A stretch of 64,000 nt of DNA from RECM01 sp047921215 (GTDB lineage Bacteria > Bacteroidota > Rhodothermia > Balneolales > Cyclonatronaceae). Positions within the stretch are counted from its first letter, which is position 1; each line of letters opens with the position of its first letter. Below, one piece after another: positions 1 to 8,317 of the stretch. The stretch lies in the NCBI GenBank assembly GCA_047921215.1, contig JBLRWO010000006.1, positions 1 to 64,000 on the forward strand, read 5' to 3'. The notes beneath the pieces were generated by a model that was not told the DNA's origin, made no database searches, and saw only the letters and a program-made list of their open reading frames with translations. Made by a program: the position numbers and the translations under genes.

Positions 1-2
1 TT

Positions 3-368
3 GGCAGTTTAGACTATCTGCCTGACTTTGAGCGTTTTCTGGAATCCATGAGTGCGAGATTATCACGTCCGTTTAACCGGTTAAACTGGGGTGTCATTAA
101 ACTCGAAGAGAACGTTGACTTAAGGATGGCGATAGACTTACTTAAGGAAAATCCATTTGTGGAGTTTGCAGAGCCGCTTGTGGTTGCTTTCGCGGGTAGT
201 CTGCCCAATGATCCGGATATACATAAGCAATGGTATATCAGAAATACCGGACAATCGCCAACTAACGGAACACCGGGAGCGAGTGCACACTTTGACAACG
301 CATGGATGTTAACAACCGGAAGTTCAAATGTAGCTGTTGAAATACGAGTCGAATTATCCCAAGATTGA
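3..368 (+). pseudogene. Truncated S8 (subtilisin-like) peptidase, partial at left edge
   Basis: The reading frame is open from the left edge through position 3, so the ATG at 48 is internal. The protein resembles the prodomain-to-catalytic junction of secreted subtilisin-like proteases: a FVEFAEP prodomain end, then PNDPDIHKQWYIRNTGQ, which normally precedes the catalytic Asp motif. After SSNVAV the family continues with a xVIDTGxD-type strand; here it reads EIRVELSQD and stops. The Asp, His and Ser catalytic parts are therefore missing. The product cannot be an active protease. This is either an insertion/deletion remnant or a discarded gene fragment. The family assignment is from motif recognition only. 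Confidence 0.7.
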
Positions 369-406
369 CCTGCCGCCAGGCTCCGGGTCAACCTGTCCGG
401 CTTGCC

Positions 407-428
407 TGGTAATCCGGCCGGATTACCA
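407..428. repeat. Perfect 22-bp palindrome
   Basis: A perfect inverted repeat without a spacer, half-site TGGTAATCCGG, lies between the 3' end of the truncated protease and the 3' end of the HTH regulator gene. It has no T-tract, so it is not a typical intrinsic terminator. It could be a protein-binding site, a transcript-end structure or the footprint of a mobile element. Confidence 0.7.
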
Positions 429-454
429 CCATGAGCGGGAATCAGGTATATACC

Positions 455-670
455 TCATTCCCGTTCATACTGAAAAACCTCCGTAACCGGCACGTCGAAC
501 ACCCCTGCGATCCTGAACGCCAGCTCGAGCGAGGGCGAGTACTTCGCCGCCTCGATGGCGTTGATGGTCTGCCGCGTTACCCCGACCCGGTCGGCCAGTT
601 CATGCTGGGTCATTTCCCCGTGCTGGAAGCGCAACACCCGGATCCGGTTCGTAATCTGATAGTGTGTCAT
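455..670 (-). CDS. XRE/Cro-type HTH transcriptional regulator, small
   Basis: This 71-residue protein is almost entirely one helix-turn-helix domain. The helices are visible in MTQHELADRVGVTRQTINAIE followed by SPSLELAFRIAGVFDVPVTEVF, the standard compact XRE layout also seen in YozG/PasA-like regulators. It starts one base after the stop of the upstream membrane-protein gene, so the two are probably co-transcribed and translationally coupled. Small HTH proteins paired with a 4-TM membrane protein are a recurrent two-gene arrangement in many bacteria. Target and signal are unknown. The HTH call is firm; the role is inference. Confidence 0.85.
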   Translation of the reverse strand: MTHYQITNRIRVLRFQHGEMTQHELADRVGVTRQTINAIEAAKYSPSLELAFRIAGVFDVPVTEVFQYERE

Positions 671-671
671 G

Positions 672-1118
672 TCAGGCCGTTTTCCGGTACTGGAATATCA
701 TGATAATGCGCTTGATGGATGTGCCGAGAAACAGCGTCAGGAAAAGTACGTGGAGGATCACGACCGGGCTGGCCGATTGAGCGAACCGGGGGTTTACGTC
801 GGCCATATGGAGTACCAGGAATATATGCACAAGCAGCACCGCCAGCACGATGCAGATGAAGTAATAGGCATAACGTATACCGAGTGCCTCGATTAAAATG
901 TCCCTCTCATCTTTGTCGATACGGTTCCGCTTTTCGGTCAGGCCGATGACCAGCTCAATGGCCAGGGCAATCCAGAACACATTCACGAACAATTTGACGA
1001 ACGTCGCCTGATAATCCGCCAAAAAACCGGGCCAGCCGAAATTGATGAGCACATAGAAGAACACGACGGTGGAGGAGGTGGCCATTGAGGTCCAGGACAG
1101 GATTTCCTGTTTTGACAT
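672..1118 (-). CDS. Four-helix integral membrane protein paired with HTH regulator
   Basis: This 148-residue hydrophobic protein has four predicted membrane segments, at about residues 9-30, 40-60, 81-105 and 116-144. A charged loop (EKRNRIDKDERD) lies between segments 2 and 3. The layout resembles the DUF2178-like membrane partners of small XRE regulators, but I cannot confirm the family by eye. The start is supported by AAAGGA six bases upstream of the ATG. The HTH gene follows after one base. Plausible roles are sensing for, or tethering of, the regulator. Confidence 0.7.
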   Translation of the reverse strand: MSKQEILSWTSMATSSTVVFFYVLINFGWPGFLADYQATFVKLFVNVFWIALAIELVIGLTEKRNRIDKDERDILIEALGIRYAYYFICIVLAVLLVHIFLVLHMADVNPRFAQSASPVVILHVLFLTLFLGTSIKRIIMIFQYRKTA

Positions 1119-1456
1119 GGAGTGTCCTTTAGGTTGAGGTTAAGATTAAGGTTAAGATCGGGTGGTCAGGTCCGGATTAGTGATAGCACGGATTCCGGTG
1201 AATGAGCAGTGATACGTGAGTGTAAAGAATAGGTTACATGATGTCAAATATTTTTTACAATAAGGATGTTACATGGCCATTACGCAACGAAGTGTAGATA
1301 AAAGAGTGAGGTGCCATGCGGGAGCACGTAATGTAGTGCGAGAGTGGAAAAGGCTCAAAACCCGATGTCCAGGAGAGGTAAAAACCAAAACAGGCACGTC
1401 GGGATGTTTACAACAGTTTGGTTTTTTAAAACCAGATACTAACCCATAGGTATTTT
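1119..1456. other. Intergenic region with a short direct repeat
   Basis: There is no gene here that I can support. The end next to the membrane-protein gene holds GGTTAAGAT twice (1138-1146 and 1150-1158, a 12-bp period), in the probable promoter region of the minus-strand membrane/HTH pair. The rest is AT-biased sequence downstream of the toxin gene with no clear hairpin plus T-tract. Confidence 0.5.
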
Positions 1457-1723
1457 TTACGGAAATATATCGTAAATGTCCTTCCGGTGGGCCACCCTTG
1501 CCATTTCGACGGTTTCGCCGTGGATATAAAGCCCGACCCGATAGTTCCCGACGCGAAGCCTGAATGCACCTTTCTCTCCTGTCAGACGTTTAAGTCCTGA
1601 AATTTTTTTTTGTGATGGAGCTTTCTCAACTTTAATAATAGCATTTTTTATGGATTCACGAGCCTTCTTGTCTTTTAACTTGTCCAGATCCTTGGAGAAT
1701 TTTTCAAGAAAAACAACTTTCAT
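1457..1723 (-). CDS. RelE/ParE-family toxin of a type II TA system
   Basis: This 88-residue protein has the RelE/ParE fold signature: an N-terminal FSKDLDKLKDKKARESI helix pair, a central LTGEKGAFRLRVGNYRVGLYI strand region, and a terminal ARVAHRKDIYDIFP. The R..YR and HRKDIY elements are typical of ribosome-dependent mRNA interferases such as RelE. Its ATG overlaps the stop of the antitoxin gene by four bases, the usual antitoxin-first arrangement. The length fits the family. Whether it cleaves mRNA or targets gyrase (ParE-like) cannot be decided from sequence; the YR/HRK pattern favours RelE. Confidence 0.85.
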   Translation of the reverse strand: MKVVFLEKFSKDLDKLKDKKARESIKNAIIKVEKAPSQKKISGLKRLTGEKGAFRLRVGNYRVGLYIHGETVEMARVAHRKDIYDIFP

Positions 1724-1920
1724 TCCCCGTTCAGTTTATCCATCACAGTTTTTCTGGACACTGTTTTGGTGCGGTCAGCCTGTTTCATTAAAAAAGTAAG
1801 CCCTAAATCTTCGATTTCTTCTCCAGATAGGCTTTTTGATTCAAGCCCCATTTTTTTGACAAGTTCTTGAATGAGTTTCAGATCGCTTCGGTTTTCGCTT
1901 TTAATGATGAGAGCATCCAT
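1720..1920 (-). CDS. Antitoxin of the RelE-type TA pair
   Basis: This 66-residue protein sits immediately upstream of the toxin with a 4-bp overlap. It has an N-terminal segment MDALIIKSENRSDLKLIQELVKK and a Lys/Arg-rich C-terminus (RKTVMDKLNGE), like short antitoxins that lack a strong DNA-binding domain. AGGAGT at 1928-1933 lies seven bases before the ATG, one of the stronger ribosome-binding sites in this window. The antitoxin call rests mainly on position and size. Confidence 0.75.
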   Translation of the reverse strand: MDALIIKSENRSDLKLIQELVKKMGLESKSLSGEEIEDLGLTFLMKQADRTKTVSRKTVMDKLNGE

Positions 1921-2115
1921 TGTTAATACTCCTTTTTAATAGGTTAAATTAAAATACAACGCACTCTTTCTACATACAATTATAGAATCCAAATGGGCTA
2001 GTTCAGGGTATTCTTCAAAATTCGTTATGCCGCACCACCCACGCAAGCTTGCAATATCCCATAGCTCTGCACAAATTGGTTGACACCGGTAATCGCTCCT
2101 GACCTGAATACCCCT

Positions 2116-2934
2116 ATGACCCGTAACACCCCCTCAGAAAATCAAAAAAAAACGACAGCACTGGAGCCCGACAGCTCTCGTGTTACGAATCCGGGCAGTT
2201 CAGGACATGTAAATCCGCACAACACCGGAGCTACGCTCTCCCTCCTCCAGCCCATCTGTTTCCCCGATCTCTACTACATTTCGGCCCTGCTCCGTTCCGA
2301 CCGCCTCATTCTTCAGGATACCGACCCCTTCTCCCGCAAGGGGCACGTCCACCGCGGGCTCATCCGCACCCCGGCCGGCACGCAGTGGATCAATGTGCCG
2401 GTTCCGGGCGAGGACCGCGGCAAGCCTATCGGGGAGGTCCGCCTGGCCGCATCCCGCACCTGGCATACCAAGCTGATGGAGACACTGGCCTACAACTACC
2501 GGAACAGCCTCTACTTCGATCACTATGAACCGGAAATCCGGGCCGATTTCGCAACCGCCCTCGAAACGGAATACCTTGCCGGCTTCATCCGCCCCCTTAA
2601 CCGCAGGCTGTTTGGTTACCTTGGCGTGGAGCACCGGGCCGATTGGGCCTCTGAGGTGAAAGAGTATACCCCCGATCCCGACGAGCTGGCGGAACGGCTG
2701 GGTGCTTCACGCCTCTGGCAGGAGCAGGATGCCCGGCATTATCAGCGCCAGGCCCTTCGAAGGGAAACGATGCCCTTCACACATCCCGTTTACCGGCAGC
2801 ACTTCGGGGGTTTTGAGCCGGGATGCTGCCTGTACGACCTGCTGTTTGAGTTCGGACCGGAGTGCTGGCGGGTGATCGACCTGCTGAATGTCGGTTTGGG
2901 GAAATCCGGGATCCGGGGTGAAAAATCCCCCTAA
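2116..2934 (+). CDS. WbqC-like family protein
   Basis: The protein carries the WbqC family signature: SLLQPICFPDLYYISALL near the N-terminus, followed by DTDPFSRKGHVHRGLI, WINVPV and a TWHTKLMETLAYNYRNS helix. WbqC proteins are linked to polysaccharide/O-antigen biosynthesis in some genomes but their reaction is not established. The frame is open to a TTG at 2080, but the ATG at 2116 is the better start; this gives 272 residues, with a low-complexity N-terminal 35 residues before the domain. Its stop overlaps the convergent recR stop by a few bases. No glycan genes are adjacent, so the role here is open. Confidence 0.8.
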   Translation: MTRNTPSENQKKTTALEPDSSRVTNPGSSGHVNPHNTGATLSLLQPICFPDLYYISALLRSDRLILQDTDPFSRKGHVHRGLIRTPAGTQWINVPVPGEDRGKPIGEVRLAASRTWHTKLMETLAYNYRNSLYFDHYEPEIRADFATALETEYLAGFIRPLNRRLFGYLGVEHRADWASEVKEYTPDPDELAERLGASRLWQEQDARHYQRQALRRETMPFTHPVYRQHFGGFEPGCCLYDLLFEFGPECWRVIDLLNVGLGKSGIRGEKSP

Positions 2935-3536
2935 AAAACATTCCTTCCTGCAAACGCCTTGCTCAGCGTCGCATCATCGATATACTCCAGTTCCGAGCCC
3001 ATCGGGATGCCGTGCGCGATGCGAGTTACCTTAATCCCGAACGGTTTCACCAGCTTGTTGATGTAGAAGGAGGTGGCTTCGCCTTCGGCATCGGGGTTGA
3101 GGGCCAGGATGATCTCGGTAACCTCTTCGTGTTCACCGGCTACCCGCGCGATCAGCTCTTTCACACGGATTTCGTTGGGACCTATACTGTCGAGGGGCGA
3201 AATGACGCCGCCAAGCACGTGGTAGCGCCCCTTGAATTCGTTGGTTTTCTCTATCACATACACATCCCGCGGCTCCTCGACCACGCAGATGGTGCCGTTG
3301 CTGCGCTTGTCGGATGAACAGATAGGGCAGGGATCGGTATCTGTCACGTTGTAGCAGACGGTGCAGTACGTGATCTTCTGTTTCAGATTGGTGATGGCCT
3401 GTGCCAGCTGCAGTACATCCTCATCACTCTGCTTGAGGAGGTGCATGGCCAGGCGCTGGGCGGTTTTCCGGCCCATGCCCGGCAGTTTGGCCAGGTGCTC
3501 GATGGCCTGTTCAAGGGTTTCGGATGTAAGGACCAT
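2931..3536 (-). CDS. recR: Recombination protein RecR
   Basis: RecR acts with RecO and RecF to load RecA at single-strand gaps. The 201-residue protein shows the expected order: a helix-hairpin-helix at LPGMGRKTAQRLA (about residues 18-30), a C4 zinc finger with Cys58, Cys61, Cys70 and Cys73, then a Toprim domain beginning ICVVEEPRDVYVIEKT and containing YHVLGGVISPLDSIGP. The length matches the family. It starts five bases after ybaB, giving the widely conserved dnaX-ybaB-recR order, and ends overlapping the convergent WbqC-like gene. Confidence 0.97.
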   Translation of the reverse strand: MVLTSETLEQAIEHLAKLPGMGRKTAQRLAMHLLKQSDEDVLQLAQAITNLKQKITYCTVCYNVTDTDPCPICSSDKRSNGTICVVEEPRDVYVIEKTNEFKGRYHVLGGVISPLDSIGPNEIRVKELIARVAGEHEEVTEIILALNPDAEGEATSFYINKLVKPFGIKVTRIAHGIPMGSELEYIDDATLSKAFAGRNVF

Positions 3537-3541
3537 GCGGG

Positions 3542-3883
3542 TCAGAGACCGAATTTGCTCATGTCCATGCCGGGGATACCGCCGCCGGGCAGGAATCCGC
3601 GGGTCACTTCGGCCATCTTCTCTTTCGATACACTTTCGGCTTCGGCCAGGGCCTTGTTCACGCCGGCTATGATCAGGTCTTCGAGCATCTCCTTGTCGTC
3701 ATCTTTAAGGATATCCTGGTCGATTTTGATGGAAATAATCTCGCGGTTACCGTTGGCAATCACTTTTACCATGCCGCCGCCGGCTTCAGCAGAAACCTCC
3801 AGCTTGCCGAGTGAATCTTTGACTTCCTGCATTTTTTGCTGGAACTCGTTCATCTTGCCGAATAGATCAGCCATGTTTTGCAT
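3542..3883 (-). CDS. YbaB/EbfC nucleoid-associated protein
   Basis: This 113-residue protein has the YbaB/EbfC pattern: an N-terminal coiled helix (KMNEFQQKMQEVKDSL), the EVSAEAGGGMVKV strand, then EMLEDLIIAGVNKALAEAE, and a Gly-rich C-terminal tail (GFLPGGGIPGMDM). EbfC-type proteins are DNA-binding dimers. Lying between dnaX and recR is the conserved context for this family. Co-transcription with recR is likely because the gap is five bases. Confidence 0.95.
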   Translation of the reverse strand: MQNMADLFGKMNEFQQKMQEVKDSLGKLEVSAEAGGGMVKVIANGNREIISIKIDQDILKDDDKEMLEDLIIAGVNKALAEAESVSKEKMAEVTRGFLPGGGIPGMDMSKFGL

Positions 3884-4053
3884 AAATGCCTCTGTTTTTT
3901 TCGGGATTAATACTTGATTAAAATGGGTTTGTGTTGCTTGCGCCGTTCATATGCTTTGGATCTCTCTTCTTAGCAGAACGCTGAACTTCCAGCATTAAAT
4001 ATGCGCGGTGCATTACATGTTACAGTACTTCGGATTGCAAGCACTACAGTTTG

Positions 4054-6264
4054 TCAGTACTCCAGTTCTGCACCGAACAAATCGACGATGGTTTTAATTC
4101 GCGGATCGTTCTGCTGCAGCTGTTTGAATTTCGCGTAGGGATCGGCGGCAACCTTGTCGTCAGCCGTGGTTTGACGCAGCTCACAATGGAACCGCAGTTT
4201 CCTGTGGAGAACGTTTTTCAGGCAATCCTGCATCACGATCCGGTTCTCCTGTATCAGGTTCATGGCAAACATATCGGGACAGCGCAGGGTGAGCTCGCCT
4301 TTACCGAGATCCACCGGTTCGGAGTTCTGCATGGCAAAAAAGACCGTCGGGGTCGATTTGGTCTTTACAACCTCAAGATACTGATCCCAGATTTTCTTCA
4401 CGTCGTGCAGAAACAGCTCGGTTTCATCTGTATGAGCGGTTTTCCCCGCAGCTTCAGGGGAAACGTTACTTTCCGGCTGACCGGATTCTGCGCCGGACCC
4501 GGCCTTTTTGTCCGATTCCGAATTGGTTTGCTCACCGGTATTTTCGCGAATATCGCTCATCGCTTTTGCTGCAAGGGCCAGGTTACCGCTAACGGCGATG
4601 CCGGTTTCATCATCGTCATGGTCGCCCTGGCCATGGCGTGCCGTTATGGTGACCTCATCCCGCGGTACGGCGCTCAGGCGGTTCCGTGTACGGTTAATGG
4701 AGGGTGCACCGAAAAGATTGTGCTCATCACCGCCCGACGCGGGTCCGGAGGCGGGTGCAGTAGCGGGTCCGGCAGCAGATGCAGGAGCAGGTGATGGCGT
4801 TTGCGCTGGAGATGTTTTTCCGGAATCCGGCCGGGACGAACTTTCCTTCACGTGTTTACTATCGGGTGATCCCGGGACCGACTTCTGGTCTGCAGTTTTT
4901 GTGTCTGTTTCGGATTTGCTGCCAGGGCCACTTTCACTATCGCTACGGTCGTCACGGCCACTTCCACTATTGGATTTAGCCTGGATATTGGGCATAGATG
5001 AAGCACCGGATTGCCCTTTAGAGCCGGTCTTTGCGGATACCTCATATGGTTGAATCCGGGAGTTAACGGCAGATGTATTTCCACCGGCAGCCTCGGGGGA
5101 TTCACCGGAATCGCCGGATTTTGCAGGTATGGCAGCACCATTTCCCTCAAGCGCGCCCTGAAGGGTGCGGATCTCCTGAATCAGTTCGGCGAGGCCGGCC
5201 GTACGTTCCATGCGGATCAGCTTCAGTACGGTTACCTCAAGCTGGATGCGGGGCTGGTGCGCCTCGCGGATCTTGTACTGGGCCTCGTTGGTGATGTGCA
5301 GAAGCCTCATGAGATCATCTTCGCTGAAGGAGGAGGAGACCTCGCGGTAACGGGCTTTCATCTCTGCCGACGCTTCAATCAGGCTCAGGTTGTCGGCCTC
5401 GCGGGCAAAGTAGAGGTTGCGGAAGTGCTCGGTGAGCCCGATCAGGAACTCCTGGATGTCGTGCCCGTCGAGCAGTACACGGTCGATGAGCCGCATCCCG
5501 GTTACGGAATCGTGCGCAACTATGGCACCGGTAAGTTCAAACAGGATATCGCTGCCCACCACATTGAGGGCCTTGAGCACATCCTCATGGCGGATGTCGG
5601 TGCCGCAGAACGCGATCACCTGGTCGAGGATGCCGAGCGCATCGCGCAGGGCACCGTCGGCTTTCCGCGCCACCACATGGAGAGACTCCTCGTCGATGCT
5701 GATCTGCTCGGCTGCGGCGATGTTTTTGAGCCGTTCCACAATCTCGTCGACCTTGATGCGCCGGAAATCAAACCGCTGGCACCGGCTCAGGATGGTGGGC
5801 AGTACCTTGTGGGGCTCGGTGGTTGCAAAAATAAAAATGGCGTGTGCCGGCGGCTCTTCCAGCGTTTTGAGCAGGGCGTTGAAAGCGGCCTTGCTCAGCA
5901 TGTGCACCTCATCGATGATGTACACCTTGTAGCGTCCGTTCTGTGGAGGGATGCGGACCCGCTCGCGCAGCGCCCGCACATCGTCGACACCGTTGTTCGA
6001 GGCTGCGTCGATTTCCACGATGTTCAGCGTATTGCTCAGCGCCTCTCCGTCCACATCGGCATCCACCTTGTTGATGGTACGCGCGAGCACGCGTGCCATG
6101 GTGGTTTTACCCACGCCGCGGGGACCGCAGAACAGATAGGCATGGGCCAGCCGGTTTTGCTCAATGGCATTCTTCAGCGTGCTGCTTACATGCTCCTGCG
6201 AGACGATATCCTCGAAATTGATGGGTCGGTATTTACGCGTAAGTGCCCGGTACTGTTCTGACAT
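4054..6264 (-). CDS. dnaX: DNA polymerase III subunit gamma/tau, zinc module absent
   Basis: DnaX is the clamp-loader ATPase and, as tau, links polymerase cores. The N-terminal AAA+ module is clear: Walker A GPRGVGKT at residues 47-54, sensor/Walker B IIDEVHMLS, LLKTLEEPP and the SRC arginine-finger motif. Where other DnaX proteins carry a four-Cys zinc-binding insert between the P-loop helix and the EIDAAS strand, this one has a shorter stretch (TINKVDADVDGEALSNTLNI) without any Cys. Domain III is followed by a Ser/Asp/Gly/Pro-rich linker of roughly 150 residues and a C-terminal tau-like domain. The length of 736 fits a full tau. I saw no convincing slippery site for a gamma product. Confidence 0.95.
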   Translation of the reverse strand: MSEQYRALTRKYRPINFEDIVSQEHVSSTLKNAIEQNRLAHAYLFCGPRGVGKTTMARVLARTINKVDADVDGEALSNTLNIVEIDAASNNGVDDVRALRERVRIPPQNGRYKVYIIDEVHMLSKAAFNALLKTLEEPPAHAIFIFATTEPHKVLPTILSRCQRFDFRRIKVDEIVERLKNIAAAEQISIDEESLHVVARKADGALRDALGILDQVIAFCGTDIRHEDVLKALNVVGSDILFELTGAIVAHDSVTGMRLIDRVLLDGHDIQEFLIGLTEHFRNLYFAREADNLSLIEASAEMKARYREVSSSFSEDDLMRLLHITNEAQYKIREAHQPRIQLEVTVLKLIRMERTAGLAELIQEIRTLQGALEGNGAAIPAKSGDSGESPEAAGGNTSAVNSRIQPYEVSAKTGSKGQSGASSMPNIQAKSNSGSGRDDRSDSESGPGSKSETDTKTADQKSVPGSPDSKHVKESSSRPDSGKTSPAQTPSPAPASAAGPATAPASGPASGGDEHNLFGAPSINRTRNRLSAVPRDEVTITARHGQGDHDDDETGIAVSGNLALAAKAMSDIRENTGEQTNSESDKKAGSGAESGQPESNVSPEAAGKTAHTDETELFLHDVKKIWDQYLEVVKTKSTPTVFFAMQNSEPVDLGKGELTLRCPDMFAMNLIQENRIVMQDCLKNVLHRKLRFHCELRQTTADDKVAADPYAKFKQLQQNDPRIKTIVDLFGAELEY

Positions 6265-6744
6265 TCAGTGCTCTTTTTTGACGGCTGTTTCCGGCTTCGA
6301 TTGAACTGTAAAGGTAATAAAAAAGAAGGGCATTTGCCGGAGATTTATTCGCCTCTCCCGCCGTCATGCCGAGCGCAGCCCCGGCGGGCCGGGGCGTAGT
6401 CGAAGCATGCGTGCAGTGTCTCAACACTGCACGTGGCACCCCCAATAAAAAAACAATCACCTCACCTCTTATGAATATAAAAAAGTAAAAGCGGAGACTC
6501 CGTAATATTACTCAAACTGAACAATCCAAAAAACACTCCGCCCACGTTCCACCCCTAAAAACGTTGGAAAACCTCCGCGCCCTTCAACATCGCTCCGCAG
6601 CACTCAGCCCATACTATCGGCAATATCACCCCAATCACTTCCCCATTCCCTATTCCTTATTCCATTGTTCTTCTGTTCAACTGTTCAACTGTTCAAAATA
6701 GGCCGTATTTTCAAGTGTACCATATTCATGAACCCATTTTTTCT
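6265..6744. other. Divergent dnaX-gltX intergenic region
   Basis: This 480-bp region between divergent genes must hold both promoters. It contains a GTCATGC-type dispersed repeat with hairpin (6363-6433) and a pyrimidine-rich stretch with TTCC-type heptamers and CTGTTCAA repeats around 6640-6700, just upstream of gltX. No ORF here looks real. Confidence 0.6.
6363..6433. repeat. GTCATGC-type dispersed repeat with 10-bp hairpin
   Basis: The block begins GTCATGCCGAGC, runs through a GC-rich palindromic core and GTAGTCGAAGCATGC, and ends in a perfect 10-bp stem (6410-6419 with 6424-6433, loop CTCA). The same family occurs three more times at 12298-12540. It resembles the GTCATGC...GTCGAAGCA repeats scattered in many Bacteroidota and Chlorobi genomes. 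Confidence 0.6.
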
Positions 6745-8247
6745 ATGACCAACCACGTTCGGGTGCGTTTTGCACCATCGCCCACGGGCATGCTCCACAT
6801 CGGCGGACTCCGCACCGCGCTGTTTAACTACCTGTTTGCCAAACATCACAAAGGCTCGTTTGTGCTACGCATCGAGGATACCGATCAGGCCCGGTATGTG
6901 CCCGATGCAGAGACCGATATCACCACATCCCTGATATGGGCCGGCCTGAACGTTGATGAAGGCCCGGAAACGGGCGGCAAATTTGGTCCCTACCGGCAGA
7001 GCGAGCGGTCGGAACTCTATGCGAAATACGCCGCCAAACTGGTGGAAGACGGCCACGCCTACTACGCCTTCGATACCGCGGAGGAGATCGACGACATGCG
7101 CCAACGGCTGCAAAACCCCGATAACCCCACGCCGAAATACGACAGCGTTACCCGGATGGAGATGAAAAACAGCCTTACCCTGCCCGCCGTTGAGGTGAAA
7201 AAGAGGCTGGAATCGGGTGACCCCCATATCATCCGCCTGAAGGTGCCGGAAGACGAAACCATCCGCTTTGACGACCTCATCCGCGGCGATGTATCTTTTG
7301 AAAGCCGGGGCCTTGACGACCAGGTGCTCCTGAAATCGGACGGCCTGCCCACCTACCACCTGGCCAATGTGGTGGATGACCACCTGATGGAAATCTCCCA
7401 TGTGATCCGCGGTGAGGAGTGGCTGAGCAGCGCTCCCAAGCACATCCTTTTGTACCGGTACCTGGGATGGGAACCGCCGGCAATGGCCCACCTGCCGCTC
7501 ATCATGTCGCCTAAGGGCGGCAAATTGTCAAAACGGAACGCGATGGAACTGGGCATCCCCATCAATGTGTGCGACTATATTGCGGGAGGGTACGAACCGG
7601 CTGCCCTCATCAATTTTCTGGCCTACCTGGGATGGAGTACCGGCGACGACCGTGAAATTCTGACCATGGGCGAGTTGACCAACGAATTCTCCCTCGACCG
7701 GGTGAGCAAAGGCGGGGCCATTTTCGACCTTAAAAAGCTTCAGTGGTACAATGAACACTACCTGAGGGCCCGTCCCGTTCAGGATCTGGTGCCCGAAGTG
7801 AAGGCCATCGCAGAGGAGGCCGGCTATACGGGATTCAGCGACGATTATCTGACTTCGGTCATCCGGCTTATGATAGAGCGGGCCGTCCGTCTGCCGGATG
7901 TGGTCGCGCAGGGACATTTTTTCTTCAGTGCGCCACAAAGCTATGACGAACAGGCCATGATAAAAGCCTGGAAGGAAAATACCGGCGAACTGGTTACTGA
8001 ATTCAGGGATGCGGTAAGCGCTCTTTCGGGCGATGGGTACAGCGGAGTTGAAATCAAGGCACAATTGTCATCCGTAATCGAAAAACACGGTGTTGGATTC
8101 GGCAAACTGATGCTCCCTGTCCGCCTGGCTGTAACCGGAGAGGGGTCAGGTCCCGACCTGTTCGAAACCATGGTACTGCTGGGCAAGGAAGAAGTAATCA
8201 GCCGGATCGACAGAGCCATGGGCCAAACCGGACTTCAGGAACATTGA
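6745..8247 (+). CDS. gltX: Glutamyl-tRNA synthetase
   Basis: This class I aminoacyl-tRNA synthetase charges tRNA-Glu. It has the HIGH-type motif PSPTGMLHIGGLRTALFNY at residues 12-30, the RIEDTDQ segment, and the KMSKS-type loop GGKLSKR near residue 260; the C-terminal anticodon-binding half follows. The ATG at 6745 (MTNHVRVRFAPSPTG) puts the motif at its normal distance from the start. A GTG at 6715 in frame would add ten residues unlike the family. The 500-residue length is normal. A decayed partial copy of this gene lies directly downstream (8318-8444). Confidence 0.96.
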   Translation: MTNHVRVRFAPSPTGMLHIGGLRTALFNYLFAKHHKGSFVLRIEDTDQARYVPDAETDITTSLIWAGLNVDEGPETGGKFGPYRQSERSELYAKYAAKLVEDGHAYYAFDTAEEIDDMRQRLQNPDNPTPKYDSVTRMEMKNSLTLPAVEVKKRLESGDPHIIRLKVPEDETIRFDDLIRGDVSFESRGLDDQVLLKSDGLPTYHLANVVDDHLMEISHVIRGEEWLSSAPKHILLYRYLGWEPPAMAHLPLIMSPKGGKLSKRNAMELGIPINVCDYIAGGYEPAALINFLAYLGWSTGDDREILTMGELTNEFSLDRVSKGGAIFDLKKLQWYNEHYLRARPVQDLVPEVKAIAEEAGYTGFSDDYLTSVIRLMIERAVRLPDVVAQGHFFFSAPQSYDEQAMIKAWKENTGELVTEFRDAVSALSGDGYSGVEIKAQLSSVIEKHGVGFGKLMLPVRLAVTGEGSGPDLFETMVLLGKEEVISRIDRAMGQTGLQEH

Positions 8248-8254
8248 ACTATCA

Positions 8255-8305
8255 GGAACCGAATTCACCCCATTCGACTGCAGACTGTTCAGCAGTTCGC
8301 CGTGA
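8255..8305 (+). pseudogene. RES-domain toxin C-terminal remnant (copy 1)
   Basis: Immediately after gltX, one frame reads GTEFTPFDCRLF and stops shortly after. This matches the C-terminal PEFTPFDRRL of the longer RES remnant at 10681-10899, and at DNA level GAATTCACCCC.TTCGAC is shared. RES proteins are NAD-degrading toxins of RES-Xre systems. Only the last dozen codons survive here. Confidence 0.6.
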
Positions 8306-8317
8306 GTGAAGGGCACG

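Noticed and set aside
5011..6261. 416-residue plus-strand ORF antisense to dnaX
   Set aside because: It lies entirely opposite dnaX, has no recognisable motif, and is His/Gly/Val-rich as expected from an antisense frame of a GC-balanced gene.
4054..6264. Programmed frameshift in dnaX giving a gamma product
   Set aside because: No A-rich slippery heptamer with a following hairpin was evident at the right place on the coding strand.
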